From Actinomycetota bacterium (GTDB taxonomy: Bacteria; Actinomycetota; Coriobacteriia; Anaerosomatales; Anaerosomataceae), in the NCBI GenBank assembly GCA_009773565.1, contig WSXY01000016.1, positions 1 to 33,844 of the forward strand: a stretch of DNA of 33,844 nt. The letters run 5' to 3'. The stretch's first letter is position 1. Each line of letters begins with the position of its first letter. Both the position numbers and the translations under genes were made by a program. The notes beneath the pieces are model-generated. The model searched no databases. It was not told the origin of the DNA and worked only from the letters and a program-made list of their open reading frames with translations. This document shows, in pieces, positions 20,594 to 28,321 of this stretch.

Positions 20594-20602
20594 AAACCGT
20601 TT
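20594..20602. promoter_or_regulatory. Possible operator upstream of the RHH/PIN operon
   Basis: AAACCGTTT, a short palindrome (AAAC, one centre base, GTTT on the minus strand), sits 18 bp before the antitoxin start within TGTAAACGGTTTGAAACA. Ribbon-helix-helix antitoxins usually bind such short palindromes near their own promoter. Spotted by eye; no binding evidence. Confidence 0.25.
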
Positions 20603-20759
20603 ACAACACGCAGTTCACACTACTCTCCACCGATGACGATTTCAAGCAACTCTAAAGTGCCGAGAGGGGAACCCGCCTTAATGGTGTCTGCAGTCGCGAT
20701 CTGGCACGCCGGAGTCGAGCATTTCGTTCGGCAGAGGTATTTCCGGGACATGTGGTGAA

Positions 20760-20945
20760 TCATGAGATATCCGTGACCGGTGGTTGATGTCCACGGTGAT
20801 GGGCCTTTGACTGCAGGATGAGGACCGCCCCAACGTACATCGCAGATAGCCACACGGCGTTCATGGCGGCTGACTCAAGTGCGCTCAGTACAAGCAGAAC
20901 CACACCGCCAGCCCTTGCGAACATGCCTACCAAAGTGAGAACCAT
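20760..20945 (-). CDS. Possible small membrane protein downstream of Rhs cassette 1
   Basis: 61 aa with two hydrophobic stretches (LTLVGMFARAGGVVLLVLSAL and AMNAVWLSAMYVGAVLIL) and a His/Pro-rich tail. It begins 24 bp after the stop of the preceding membrane protein on the same strand. No good ribosome-binding site is seen, and an overlapping 77-codon frame at 20620-20853 cannot be excluded. It might be a second accessory or immunity gene of the cassette. The stretch 20603-20759 holds nothing else I recognise. Confidence 0.4.
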   Translation of the reverse strand: MVLTLVGMFARAGGVVLLVLSALESAAMNAVWLSAMYVGAVLILQSKAHHRGHQPPVTDIS

Positions 20946-20969
20946 AGGTGTAGCTTGCGGAGACGCGTG

Positions 20970-21377
20970 TCAGAACACCCATGTCGTGAAAGTGATCGCC
21001 AAGCACACGAGCCCGGCGATCGTCCAGCCACGTTCGCTCTTGGCGAAGGCAACCGAATCATGGTAGAGCACGGACGCTTGAATCGCACGCCTCCTTGCCG
21101 AGCGGGCAAGCCATGCCGAAACGCCGTAGAAGCCAGCGAAGCGCACCGTGTCGAGCAGAGGCTGGGCGGGGCTGTCGCCCCAGGCGAAGAATGCGTAGAA
21201 GCCCCCCACCACAACGCTGAAGCCAAAGAAGTACGCGGCTCGCCACCAGTCCCGGTGAACGAGATACCACAGCATCGGGAGAAGAAACGCTCCAACGCTG
21301 AATCGCGTATCGAAGTCTGAACTGACGGCGGAGGGACCACTCTGCCGCGAAGTATCTTGACTGGGAGTATCATTCAT
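20970..21377 (-). CDS. Multi-pass membrane protein, candidate immunity protein for Rhs tip 1
   Basis: 135 aa from ATG at 21377, with GGAGGA 6 nt upstream. After a polar N-terminus (MNDTPSQDTSRQSGPSA) come FSVGAFLLPMLWYLVHRDWW, AAYFFGFSVVVGGFYAFFAWG, a stretch with FAGFYGVSAWLARSARRRAIQ, and a last helix IAGLVCLAITFTTWVF, giving three to four membrane segments. The plan resembles DUF2628-type small membrane proteins. It lies 74 bp downstream of the Rhs tip on the same strand, the standard place for an immunity gene; that role is inference from position only. Base composition is visibly less GC-rich than the flanking core genes. Confidence 0.7.
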   Translation of the reverse strand: MNDTPSQDTSRQSGPSAVSSDFDTRFSVGAFLLPMLWYLVHRDWWRAAYFFGFSVVVGGFYAFFAWGDSPAQPLLDTVRFAGFYGVSAWLARSARRRAIQASVLYHDSVAFAKSERGWTIAGLVCLAITFTTWVF

Positions 21378-21451
21378 CGTGAGTCCTCCAACTAGAAATC
21401 GTTGTCCCGAAAGGAAGTGCCGAGAACGCGACGCGCGTGGACTTCGCGCCC

Positions 21452-22534
21452 TCATGGACGACTTAGTCCACGGGAATTCTGAACCACGACGATTGCCGGC
21501 TTGTTCCTATCCGCCCATTTCTGCCATACGTTGAACCGCAACTTTGACACCCATAAAGCCGTGTAGGGTCCAATCTTCCCTGTGATGCTCCCGGCCTTGC
21601 GATTCGTGGCCCCCCGCTTCGCGGTCTTCACTCGGTAGTTGTGCCAGCCCTGCATGCCGGGGAACCGCTGCGCACACCCTACGCCTATGTCAAAGACCGT
21701 GCCCATGTCCAGGAGCCTATGGATCTTGTGAGCGTTTCCCTTACGCCACCATGATAGTTGCCAGTCCACAGCGAGGCGACCGCTCCCTGAAGAGTAGAAC
21801 CAGTCCACGGTCAGTCTGCACTTGAGCGTCTCGCCCGCTGCGTAAAACAAAGATGCCGCCATTTCACGCCAGTTCGCAGACGGGCTAACAAACCGGTCGT
21901 ATGCCCATATCGTGAACCACTTGACTGACCTCAGCCCACTCGGATCGACACTCCCCACCGGATCCCCGCCGCAGTACTGGTACGCGCTCTCCTCGCCGTC
22001 GGCCTTTGCAGGGTCTTTGGTGATGAACTGAGCGGTCGCGGAGTCGTAGTAACGCTGGGAACAGTAGTAGAGGCCCGAGAAGCCATCGTAGCAGTATCCG
22101 GCATAGCGGAGCGGGTTGGCGTTCGCGATCGCCGCCGCCACGGCTGCGGGAATCGTTGCAGTCCCCGTAGTCGCCACACTACCGGGATTGCCGTACACGT
22201 CGTAGGTCATGTATGCGAATACCACCACGTTCGCGTCGATGAGTTCAGTGACGTCGCCGCGCTGAGTGGTCAGGATGCCGAACGAGACGGGCACAGTCGT
22301 CTCCGTTCCAGCGTACACACCGAGCCAAGGACGCCCCGCTCCGTCTGGCACGTATGTGACACCCCAAGTCGTGCCGTTGCTGCGCTCCGCAGACAGGGCG
22401 AGCATGGTGAGACCGTCATACGTGTATGTCGTCGTTGTGGTGATGCTCCCGCTCGTGACGGTTGACCGCGTGCGCTGTCCACGTGAATCGTACGCGAAGG
22501 TCGCTCCGATCCCCCTGGCCTGCGTCGACTTTTG
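21452..22534 (-). pseudogene. Rhs/YD-repeat C-terminal fragment with variable toxin tip 1
   Basis: The open frame enters from the insertion sequence and covers 361 codons of Rhs sequence; the N-terminal body is absent. The YD-repeat part includes FAYDSRGQRTRS, YTYDGLTMLALS, GDVTELIDANVVV and YMTYDVYGNP. It is followed by the Rhs core end: PLRYAGYCYDGFSGLYYCSQRYYD, then FITKDPAKADGEESAYQYCGGDP and VGSVDPSG. After this DPxG-like junction comes an unrelated tip of about 160 aa (SVKWFTIWAYDRFVSPSANW to NSRGLSRP) with a Trp-rich middle and basic C-terminus. I do not recognise the toxin fold. In polymorphic toxin systems such a tip is the effector domain and the next gene encodes immunity. Without start or secretion region it is an orphan tip. 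Confidence 0.82.
21940..22120 (-). repeat. Rhs core repeat copy 1 (181 bp)
   Basis: This stretch matches 24576-24756 without gaps at roughly 90% identity by eye. It encodes the conserved end of the Rhs core from ANPLRYAGYCYDG to VGSVDP. The sequences on both sides differ, so the repeat marks the segment shared between two toxin cassettes. Confidence 0.85.
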
Positions 22535-22568
22535 TGAGTGACTTCTGTCCTGTATCACTGCTCGGTTT

Positions 22569-23450
22569 TCAAGTTGCCAGGCGCTCGAGGTAGGACAGCC
22601 GGTACTCCACCGGAGTCCGATATCCAAGCGTCGAGTGCATACGCTGTCGATTGTAGAACAGCTCGATGTAGGAGAAGACGTCTTGCTTCACCTCCTCGAG
22701 ATCCTTGTAGTCCTTGTGGTGGATGCACTCGCGCTTAGCCGAGGAGAAGAAGCTCTCCGCCACCGCGTTGTCGAAGGGGCATCCGCTCTTCGACATCGAG
22801 CCCACGATCCCGTTGTCGGCCAGCATGCGCATGAAGCTCTTCGACGCGTACTGGATGCCGCGGTCGGAGTGGAAGACCGTCGGCGTATCGGTGACGCCGC
22901 GCCTGGCTATCGCCGAGGACAAGGCGCGCTTGACCAACTCGACATCGATCGACTTAGAGAGCGCGTGTCCGATCACTTCCCGGTTGAACAGGTCGATCAC
23001 GACCGCCAAATACGTCCACCCGAGCCTGGTCTTGATGTAGGTGATGTCACCAGCCCACACCTCGTTGGGACGAGGTGCGAAGAAATGCTGGTCCAAGGCG
23101 TTGTCGAAGAACCTGCCGTCGGCCTTGCCGGAGCGACCAGGGCGGAAACGTCTTGTCGTGATGGGGTAGAGGCCGGCTTCGCGCATGATTCTTCTCACCT
23201 TGTACTCGGACACGGCAAGACCGCTCTCGTTGAGCGCCCGCGACATCTTGCGGTAGCCGTAGACACGTCGGTTGTCCTCGAAGACCTTGCGCACGTGGCG
23301 CGTGAGGTCGCGGTACGCCTCGGCGCGCTCGGCACGCTGCTGCCGTCTCCTCTTCCACTGCCAGTAGGCAGAAGGCTTCAGCCCGAGCGCTTTGCACATC
23401 TTCTCCACGGTAAAGACGGGGCTGTGACGAAGGATCGCTTCGTACTTCAT
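22569..23450 (-). CDS. IS3-family transposase OrfB (DDE integrase core)
   Basis: 293 aa. An N-terminal HTH_21-like region (VRKVFEDNRRVYGYRKMSRALNE, KVRRIMREAGL) precedes the rve catalytic core: first Asp in WAGDITYIKTRLGW, second in VFHSDRGIQYAS, Glu in FDNAVAESFFSSAK, then YNRQRMHSTLGYRTPVEY. ATG overlaps the orfA stop (ATGA), and an A6 run about 40 nt upstream lets a -1 shift join OrfA and OrfB. All catalytic residues are intact, so it could be active. Confidence 0.92.
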   Translation of the reverse strand: MKYEAILRHSPVFTVEKMCKALGLKPSAYWQWKRRRQQRAERAEAYRDLTRHVRKVFEDNRRVYGYRKMSRALNESGLAVSEYKVRRIMREAGLYPITTRRFRPGRSGKADGRFFDNALDQHFFAPRPNEVWAGDITYIKTRLGWTYLAVVIDLFNREVIGHALSKSIDVELVKRALSSAIARRGVTDTPTVFHSDRGIQYASKSFMRMLADNGIVGSMSKSGCPFDNAVAESFFSSAKRECIHHKDYKDLEEVKQDVFSYIELFYNRQRMHSTLGYRTPVEYRLSYLERLAT

Positions 23451-23791
23451 CCTTGTGGTTGCATGAAGATGCGCAGGGATTTTTTCAGGATCTCGACTTT
23501 CTCGCGCTCCTCTTTGAGCAGCTTCTCGGTACGCTTGAGCTCATGCTCGAGATCCTTGGCCTTCTGTCTGAACTCGGCCGAGGAGACCGGGGTCGGCGTC
23601 TTGATCCCCTTCTCTTCCGCGTAGGTGGGCATGTCGTGGGTCCTTCGGTACTCGCGCACCCACTTGCACACGGTATTGGTGTCGATGCCCATCTCCTCGG
23701 CCACACCCGTGGCGGACTTGCCTGAGGAGAGGATGAACTCGGCGGTCTGTCTTCTGACTTCGGGGGAGTACCTGGTGTTGGGGCTCGGCAT
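23447..23791 (-). CDS. IS3-family transposase OrfA (HTH, leucine-zipper)
   Basis: 114 aa from ATG at 23791 with AAGGAGG upstream. Starts with a helix-turn-helix (RYSPEVRRQTAEFILSSG, VAEEMGIDTNTVCKWVREY) and ends with a Leu-zipper-like coil (AKDLEHELKRTEKLLKEERE). It binds the element ends. Near its 3' end lies AAAAAAT, a likely -1 frameshift site into orfB. Confidence 0.9.
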   Translation of the reverse strand: MPSPNTRYSPEVRRQTAEFILSSGKSATGVAEEMGIDTNTVCKWVREYRRTHDMPTYAEEKGIKTPTPVSSAEFRQKAKDLEHELKRTEKLLKEEREKVEILKKSLRIFMQPQG

Positions 23792-23857
23792 GTCGGGGTT
23801 TCGCCTCCTTGTGTTTGGCGTCACTGCATCTTGTATGCAGACGGCGACAAAACCCAC

Positions 23858-24211
23858 TCACGCTTTTTCAGCGCAGACCAAGACCACTTCTCGAATTGTC
23901 GGAATCGATGCTCCCAGAGCCAGACCTAACGCAAGCGCGGATTGAGTGTCCGCAAGGTAGGACATAGCGACCCACGCAAGAACGGCAACCGTGACTGACA
24001 GCCCCATCCAGCACATTCGCGAATCCAGCGAGTGCGAGAACCATCGCAGGTATCCAGAATCCAGCCTGATTGCCGATGTGTGGAAAACACACACTGTGAC
24101 GAGAACAGCGGACACCACCGCACCTTCGCCTCCGGTCCAAGTGGCCCACTGCGCCAAACCGAAGAGGAGGCCAACTACCACGGCCGTAGCTACGCCCTTA
24201 CCAGTTCTCAC
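23858..24211 (-). CDS. Multi-pass membrane protein, candidate immunity protein for Rhs tip 2
   Basis: 117 aa from GTG at 24211, which shares its first base with the last base of the Rhs tip stop codon (TAGTG), so translation is probably coupled. Four hydrophobic segments: GVATAVVVGLLFGLAQWATW, GAVVSAVLVTVCVF, MGLSVTVAVLAWVAMSYL and ALALGLALGASIPTI, with a short basic N-terminus. No family is recognised. Position directly after the toxin tip is the usual place of an immunity gene. Lower GC than the flanking housekeeping genes. The longer frame from 24268 lies inside the Rhs tip and is not preferred. Confidence 0.7.
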   Translation of the reverse strand: MRTGKGVATAVVVGLLFGLAQWATWTGGEGAVVSAVLVTVCVFHTSAIRLDSGYLRWFSHSLDSRMCWMGLSVTVAVLAWVAMSYLADTQSALALGLALGASIPTIREVVLVCAEKA

Positions 24212-24858
24212 TAGTATCCGGCCCTCCACTTCTTGATGTAGCCCGTCATGTAGAACTGCACGTACCAATAGTCACCCTTACTACCTACGTATCCTGTGGC
24301 GGTTAGGGACTTCTTTGTGTAATGCGCACCCGCGCTACTCGCAATTGCTCTTCCCATCTTCCTCACGCCTTGGCTTGAGCCCGACTTGCCGCCGTAATAG
24401 AGAGCAGCCGCATCGACCACTACTTCGTGGATGTACACGGTGTGGAGTGTGACTAAGACTCTGCAGTACCACTTCCCCGAGTAGCCATGACAGCTGTTCG
24501 CATTCAGCTTGTAGTTGCCGTACCACGACTTCACAACCGTCTCGGTGCGGTATATTAAGGATTTGCGCTCCCCCGTCGGATCGACCTTCCCCACCGGATC
24601 CCCGCCGCAGTACTGATACGCGCTCTCTTCCCCGTCGGCCTTGGCGGGGTCCTTCGTGATGAACTGCGCGGTGGCCGGGTCGTAGTAACGCTGGGAGAGG
24701 TAGTAGAGTCCCGAGAAGCCATCGTAGCAGTATCCGGCATAGCGGAGCGGGTTGGCCGCTGCGACCTCGGCGGCAGTGGTCGCGTCGAGGCTCGCGGTCG
24801 GGGTGGTCGTGGTCTCGGTCGGGCGTCCGAAGGCGTCGTAGCCGTAGAAGGCGTGTTG
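24211..24858 (-). pseudogene. Rhs/YD-repeat C-terminal fragment with variable toxin tip 2
   Basis: About 216 codons, truncated upstream by an insertion sequence. The core part starts HAFYGYDAFGRPTETTTTPT and continues ANPLRYAGYCYDG, FSGLYYLSQRYYDPATAQ, FITKDPAKADGEESAYQYCG and GDPVGKVDPTG, nearly the same as cassette 1. The tip after VDPTGER is about 120 aa, Tyr-, Lys- and Ser-rich, with NANSCHGYSGKWYCRVLVTL, HEVVVDAAALYYGGKSG and SKGDYWYVQFYMTGYIKKW. It is unrelated to tip 1, and I recognise no catalytic motif. The tip and the next gene have visibly lower GC than the surroundings. No start, signal or delivery region is present, so it is an orphan effector tip unless recombination joins it to a full Rhs gene elsewhere. 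Confidence 0.82.
24576..24756 (-). repeat. Rhs core repeat copy 2 (181 bp)
   Basis: Direct repeat of 21940-22120, same length and orientation, encoding the end of the Rhs core just before the variable tip. Differences are scattered single bases, four of which change residues (C/L, S/P, S/K, S/T). Confidence 0.85.
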
Positions 24859-24922
24859 CGTGTCAGAATCTATTGGACACATGCACGTCATACCCATGTC
24901 CCCGATTCTGGCAGGTGTTTCC

Positions 24923-25243
24923 ATGGGACGCAAACCGTATCACACGCCCGACGACAAGATGAACATCGTGCTCTCGGTCTTGCGGGGTGAGACCTCCCAG
25001 ACCGACATCGCTCGGCGTCTCGAGCTGAGCCAGACCACGATCGCCAAGTGGCAGAAGCAGTTCCTCGAGTCCGGACGGGAGGGTCTCGCCCGGGGCGAGA
25101 ACGCCAAGAGCGAGGCGACCAAGCGCGAGGAGGAGCTCACCGACAAAGTCGACGAACTCACGACCGCACTCGGGGAAGCCTACGCCGAACTCAGGGTCTG
25201 GCGGAAAAAAGGGGGTCTTTACTCCCCCCGTACGCGAAGCTAG
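24923..25243 (+). CDS. IS3-like transposase OrfA (HTH)
   Basis: 106 aa from ATG at 24923. Helix-turn-helix region YHTPDDKMNIVLSVLRGE and TDIARRLELSQTTIAKWQKQ, then a Glu/Lys-rich coil (KREEELTDKVDELTTALGEAYAELRVW). The frame contains CGG AAA AAA GGG; slipping by -1 on the A6G run joins it to the integrase frame. An upstream in-frame ATG at 24860 falls on the element tip and is not used. Confidence 0.87.
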   Translation: MGRKPYHTPDDKMNIVLSVLRGETSQTDIARRLELSQTTIAKWQKQFLESGREGLARGENAKSEATKREEELTDKVDELTTALGEAYAELRVWRKKGGLYSPRTRS

Positions 25244-26142
25244 AGGAGATCCGGACAAGGCACTCTGTCCCTGTCTCACGCTTCTGCGCCATCTGCTCGA
25301 TACCCCGCTCGACATGGTACGCGTGGCGTCACGCCCACCTGAACGGACGGACGCCCGTCCGTCGTCTTGCGCCGGTCGTCGACGAGATCGAGCCCCTCGC
25401 CGCGGCCCACGCCTACACGTACTCTGCCTGGGGTCACCGCAAGATATGGGCGATGATGCGTGCCGAGGGGGCGCGGGCGTCTGCGAGCAGCGTGGCACGC
25501 GCCCTCAAGCGAAGGGGCCTGTTGCAAGCGCCGAACTTCCGGCACGAACGCAAGATGTACGCCCAGGTCCGCAAGGAGACGTTCTTGAACCCTCCGAAGA
25601 CCCGCAACCGGGTGTGGCAAGCCGACTTCACGGAGTACGAGACCGACGCTGGCGGCACCTGGAGGATATGCATCGTGATCGACTATGCGACCAAGGTGGT
25701 GCTCGCTGCTCGCATCGCCGGGACCTCGACGGCGCTCGACGCCATCCAGACCGTGATGGATGCGATCTCGGAGGCCGAGCGTCTCTCGGATCATGAGCTC
25801 GCGCACGACTGCGTGGACGTCGAGACCGGAGAGATCGTGCCGCTTTCCCTCGTCACGGACAACGGGGCCGCGTTCAAGGCGACGCGCTTCAAGACGTTCA
25901 TCGACTCGCTTGCCGAGCTCCGCCACGTGCGCACGAGACATCATGCTCCGGAGACGAACGGGGTGGTGGAGCGGTTCAACTCAACGCTCAAGTACGAACA
26001 CCTCTACCGGCTCCCGATCCCGGATGCCGCCACGCTGATGGACGAGGTCGCCTGGTTCATCGAGTTCTACAACACGAAGCGGCCCCACCAGACGCTCGGT
26101 CAGCGACCGCCGATCGAGGCCTACCGCGAGACAGGGTTATGA
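25204..26142 (+). CDS. IS3-like transposase OrfB (rve integrase core, -1 frame)
   Basis: About 312 residues in the -1 frame from the slippery site at 25205-25211; probably made as an OrfAB fusion. HTH-type segment YSAWGHRKIWAMMRAEG, ASSVARALKRRGLL, then DDE core: Asp in VWQADFTEYETDAGG, Asp in LVTDNGAAFKATRF, Glu in ETNGVVERFNSTLKYEHL, and FYNTKRPHQTLGQRPPIEAY. Catalytic residues are intact. No separate strong start is seen. Confidence 0.88.
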   Translation, partial: EKRGSLLPPYAKLEEIRTRHSVPVSRFCAICSIPRSTWYAWRHAHLNGRTPVRRLAPVVDEIEPLAAAHAYTYSAWGHRKIWAMMRAEGARASASSVARALKRRGLLQAPNFRHERKMYAQVRKETFLNPPKTRNRVWQADFTEYETDAGGTWRICIVIDYATKVVLAARIAGTSTALDAIQTVMDAISEAERLSDHELAHDCVDVETGEIVPLSLVTDNGAAFKATRFKTFIDSLAELRHVRTRHHAPETNGVVERFNSTLKYEHLYRLPIPDAATLMDEVAWFIEFYNTKRPHQTLGQRPPIEAYRETGL

Positions 26143-26203
26143 CGTATTCCGGGACAAAAGTGTCCAATCGGGTTGACACAACACAGAGACTGGCAAGGCT
26201 TTC

Positions 26204-26218
26204 CTGACGAACGGTCAG
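26204..26218. repeat. Weak stem-loop after uvrB
   Basis: CTGAC-GAACG-GTCAG, a 5-bp stem between the insertion sequence end and the uvrB stop. No T-run follows. The 63-bp gap 26179-26241 holds nothing else, and no Rhs sequence remains there. Confidence 0.25.
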
Positions 26219-26241
26219 CCCCGCCCTCTGTCCTTGTTGAA

Positions 26242-28308
26242 CTACCGCTTGCGCTTCCTGACCCCGTGGGCTGATCCTTTGCGGGCGCCTTGCTTGAGGC
26301 GCGCGAGCACCTCGTCGGCGGTCGATGACTCCACTTCGGCCTTGATCTTGACGACCTGGTCGCGCAGTCGCGCCGCCGTCTCGAAGTCGAGCGCCTCGGC
26401 GGCGCCATGCATGTCCTCTTCCATCGTTGCGATGATGCGGGCAAGCTCCGCGCGCGGAAGCTTGCCAAGTTCCTCGGCAACCACAACGCTCGATTCGAGA
26501 CCCGCTTCCGTCTCGCGCACGTATTGTGCGATGTCGTGGATCAGCTTGCGGATGGTCTTGGGCTCAATGCCATGCTCGAGGTTATACGCGGTCTGGATCG
26601 CGCGGCGGCGGTCGGTCTCCTCGATGGCGGTACGCATGGCATCACTTACCTTGTCGGCGTAGAGAATGACCTCGCCAGAGACGTTTCGCGCGGCGCGGCC
26701 GATGGTCTGGATGAGGCTGCGGTGATTGCGGAGGAAGCCCGCCTTATCCGCATCGAGAATCGCCACCAGTGAGACTTCGGGCAGGTCCAGTCCCTCACGC
26801 AGCAAGTTGATGCCGACCACCGCGTCGACGACCCCGGCTCGCAAGTCACGCAGGATCTCGATGCGCTCAAGGGTGCCGATGTCGCTGTGGATGTAGCGGA
26901 CCTTGATGCCGTGCTCGAAGAGGTACTCCGTGAGGTCCTCGGCCATCTTCTTGGTGAGGGTCGTGATGAGCGTGCGCTCGTCGCGCTCCGCACGCTCGCG
27001 AATCTCGGCGATGATGTCATCGATTTGGCCGCGCGTCTCGCGAACCTCGATCTTTGGGTCCACGAGGCCTGTCGGACGGATGATCTGCTCCACGACCTGA
27101 TCGGCGGTCCGCATCTCGAAGTCACCAGGCGTGGCCGAGACGAACACCGTCTGCGGGATGCGCGCGCGGAACTCCTCGAAGCGCAATGGACGGTTGTCGA
27201 GCGCGCTCGGCAGCCGGAAGCCGTGCTCCACGAGCGTGAGCTTGCGGGAGCGGTCGCCCTCGTACATGCCGTGCAACTGCGGTATGGTCACGTGGGACTC
27301 ATCGATGATGCACAGGAAGTCCTTGCCGAAGTAGTCGATGAGCGTGTGTGGCGGCTCGCCGGGATTTCGACCGTCAAGGTGGCGCGAGTAGTTCTCGACG
27401 CCGTTGCAGTAGCCCATCGTCTCGAGCATCTCGAGGTCGTAGCTGGTGCGCATCTCGAGGCGCTGCGCTTCAAGCACCTTGCCGGCGGCTTTAAGCTCGC
27501 CGAGTCGTATGCGCAACTCCTCGCGGATTGTGTCGAGCGCCTCGGCGACCTTGTCGGGACGCGTCACATAGTGCGTTGCCGGCCACACCGGAAGCGAGTC
27601 GAACGGTGCGATGGCCTCGCCCGTGACCATGTCGACTTCGGTGACCGCCTCGACGGTATCGCCGAAAAGCTCCACGCGCACCGGGTTGTCGTTGTAGGGC
27701 GGGAAGATGTCGACGACATCGCCGCGGACCCGGAAGGTGCCGCGCGAAAGATCGTAGTCGTTGCGGTCGTAGTTGATCTCGATGAGATCGCGGATGAGCG
27801 CGTCGCGGTCGTACTCGTCGCCCACCTTGAGGAACACGGCCATGCCGGCATAATCCTCGGGCGAACCGATGCCGTAGATGCAGCTCACGCTTGCCACCAC
27901 AACGACGTCCTTGCGCGAGAGCAGCGCTGCCGTGGCGGCGTGCCGGAGCTTCTCGACCTCCTCGTTGATCGACGCGTCCTTCTCGATGAACGTGTCAGAG
28001 GACGGCACGTAGGCTTCCGGCTGGTAGTAGTCGTAGTACGACACGAAGTAGACGACGGCGTTGTCCGGCATGATGTCGCGCAGCTCCGAGGCGAGCTGAG
28101 CCGCAAGCGTCTTGTTGGGAGCGAGGATGAGCGTCGGCTTCTGGACGGCCTCCGCGAGCTTGGCGACGGTGAACGTCTTGCCGGAGCCGGTCACGCCGAG
28201 AAGCGTCTGGTCGCGCATGCCTGCGCGGATACCCGCGGTCAGCTCGGCGATCGCCTTCGGCTGGTCGCCCGCCGGTTCGTACTCCGCAACGACCTTGAGT
28301 GCGCCCAC
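26242..28308 (-). CDS. uvrB: UvrABC system protein B (damage verification helicase)
   Basis: 688 aa from GTG at 28308, which has GAAGGAGG just upstream; the frame extends to 28389, but those residues overlap the next gene and are not UvrB-like. Begins [19 protein letters not shown]; Walker [11 protein letters not shown] (38-47); the damage-probing beta-hairpin region [25 protein letters not shown]-type [11 protein letters not shown]; helicase motifs [14 protein letters not shown] and [10 protein letters not shown]-terminal UVR motif [28 protein letters not shown], split here only for description. It hands damage from UvrA to UvrC. In this window it lies about 20 kb from uvrA-uvrC, just upstream of the Rhs island. 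Confidence 0.97.
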   Translation of the reverse strand: MGALKVVAEYEPAGDQPKAIAELTAGIRAGMRDQTLLGVTGSGKTFTVAKLAEAVQKPTLILAPNKTLAAQLASELRDIMPDNAVVYFVSYYDYYQPEAYVPSSDTFIEKDASINEEVEKLRHAATAALLSRKDVVVVASVSCIYGIGSPEDYAGMAVFLKVGDEYDRDALIRDLIEINYDRNDYDLSRGTFRVRGDVVDIFPPYNDNPVRVELFGDTVEAVTEVDMVTGEAIAPFDSLPVWPATHYVTRPDKVAEALDTIREELRIRLGELKAAGKVLEAQRLEMRTSYDLEMLETMGYCNGVENYSRHLDGRNPGEPPHTLIDYFGKDFLCIIDESHVTIPQLHGMYEGDRSRKLTLVEHGFRLPSALDNRPLRFEEFRARIPQTVFVSATPGDFEMRTADQVVEQIIRPTGLVDPKIEVRETRGQIDDIIAEIRERAERDERTLITTLTKKMAEDLTEYLFEHGIKVRYIHSDIGTLERIEILRDLRAGVVDAVVGINLLREGLDLPEVSLVAILDADKAGFLRNHRSLIQTIGRAARNVSGEVILYADKVSDAMRTAIEETDRRRAIQTAYNLEHGIEPKTIRKLIHDIAQYVRETEAGLESSVVVAEELGKLPRAELARIIATMEEDMHGAAEALDFETAARLRDQVVKIKAEVESSTADEVLARLKQGARKGSAHGVRKRKR

Positions 28309-28321
28309 GATGCCTCCTTCG

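Larger units (their letters stand above)
22535..23828 (-). mobile_element. IS3-family insertion sequence (about 1.29 kb)
   Basis: Contains overlapping orfA and orfB on the minus strand. Proposed ends are TGCAGTGAC (minus strand, from 23828) and TGAGTGAC (plus strand, from 22535), which align as terminal inverted repeats with one gap, starting with TG as usual for IS3-family elements. Flanks read TTTTG before and TCTTG after, similar but not an exact target duplication. It separates the candidate immunity gene of cassette 2 from the Rhs fragment of cassette 1. Ends are judged by eye. Confidence 0.75.
24861..26178 (+). mobile_element. IS3-like insertion sequence (about 1.3 kb)
   Basis: Carries orfA and orfB on the plus strand joined by a -1 frameshift site. 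Ends match as inverted repeats: TGTCA-n6-ATTGGACAC on the left and the complement of TGTCA-n5-ATTGGACAC on the right. Similarity may extend outward (GTGTTG on the left, CAACAC on the right), so the exact tips are uncertain by up to about 10 bp. It lies between the uvrB stop and the truncated Rhs fragment 2. Confidence 0.8.

Noticed and set aside
20620-20853. 77-codon minus-strand frame before the antitoxin
   Set aside because: No recognisable features or ribosome-binding site, and it overlaps the more plausible hydrophobic small gene; neither is certain.
24861-26178. Exact target-site duplication of the second IS
   Set aside because: GTGTTG and CAACAC beside the ends are inverted, not direct, so they look like an outward extension of the terminal repeats rather than a duplication.
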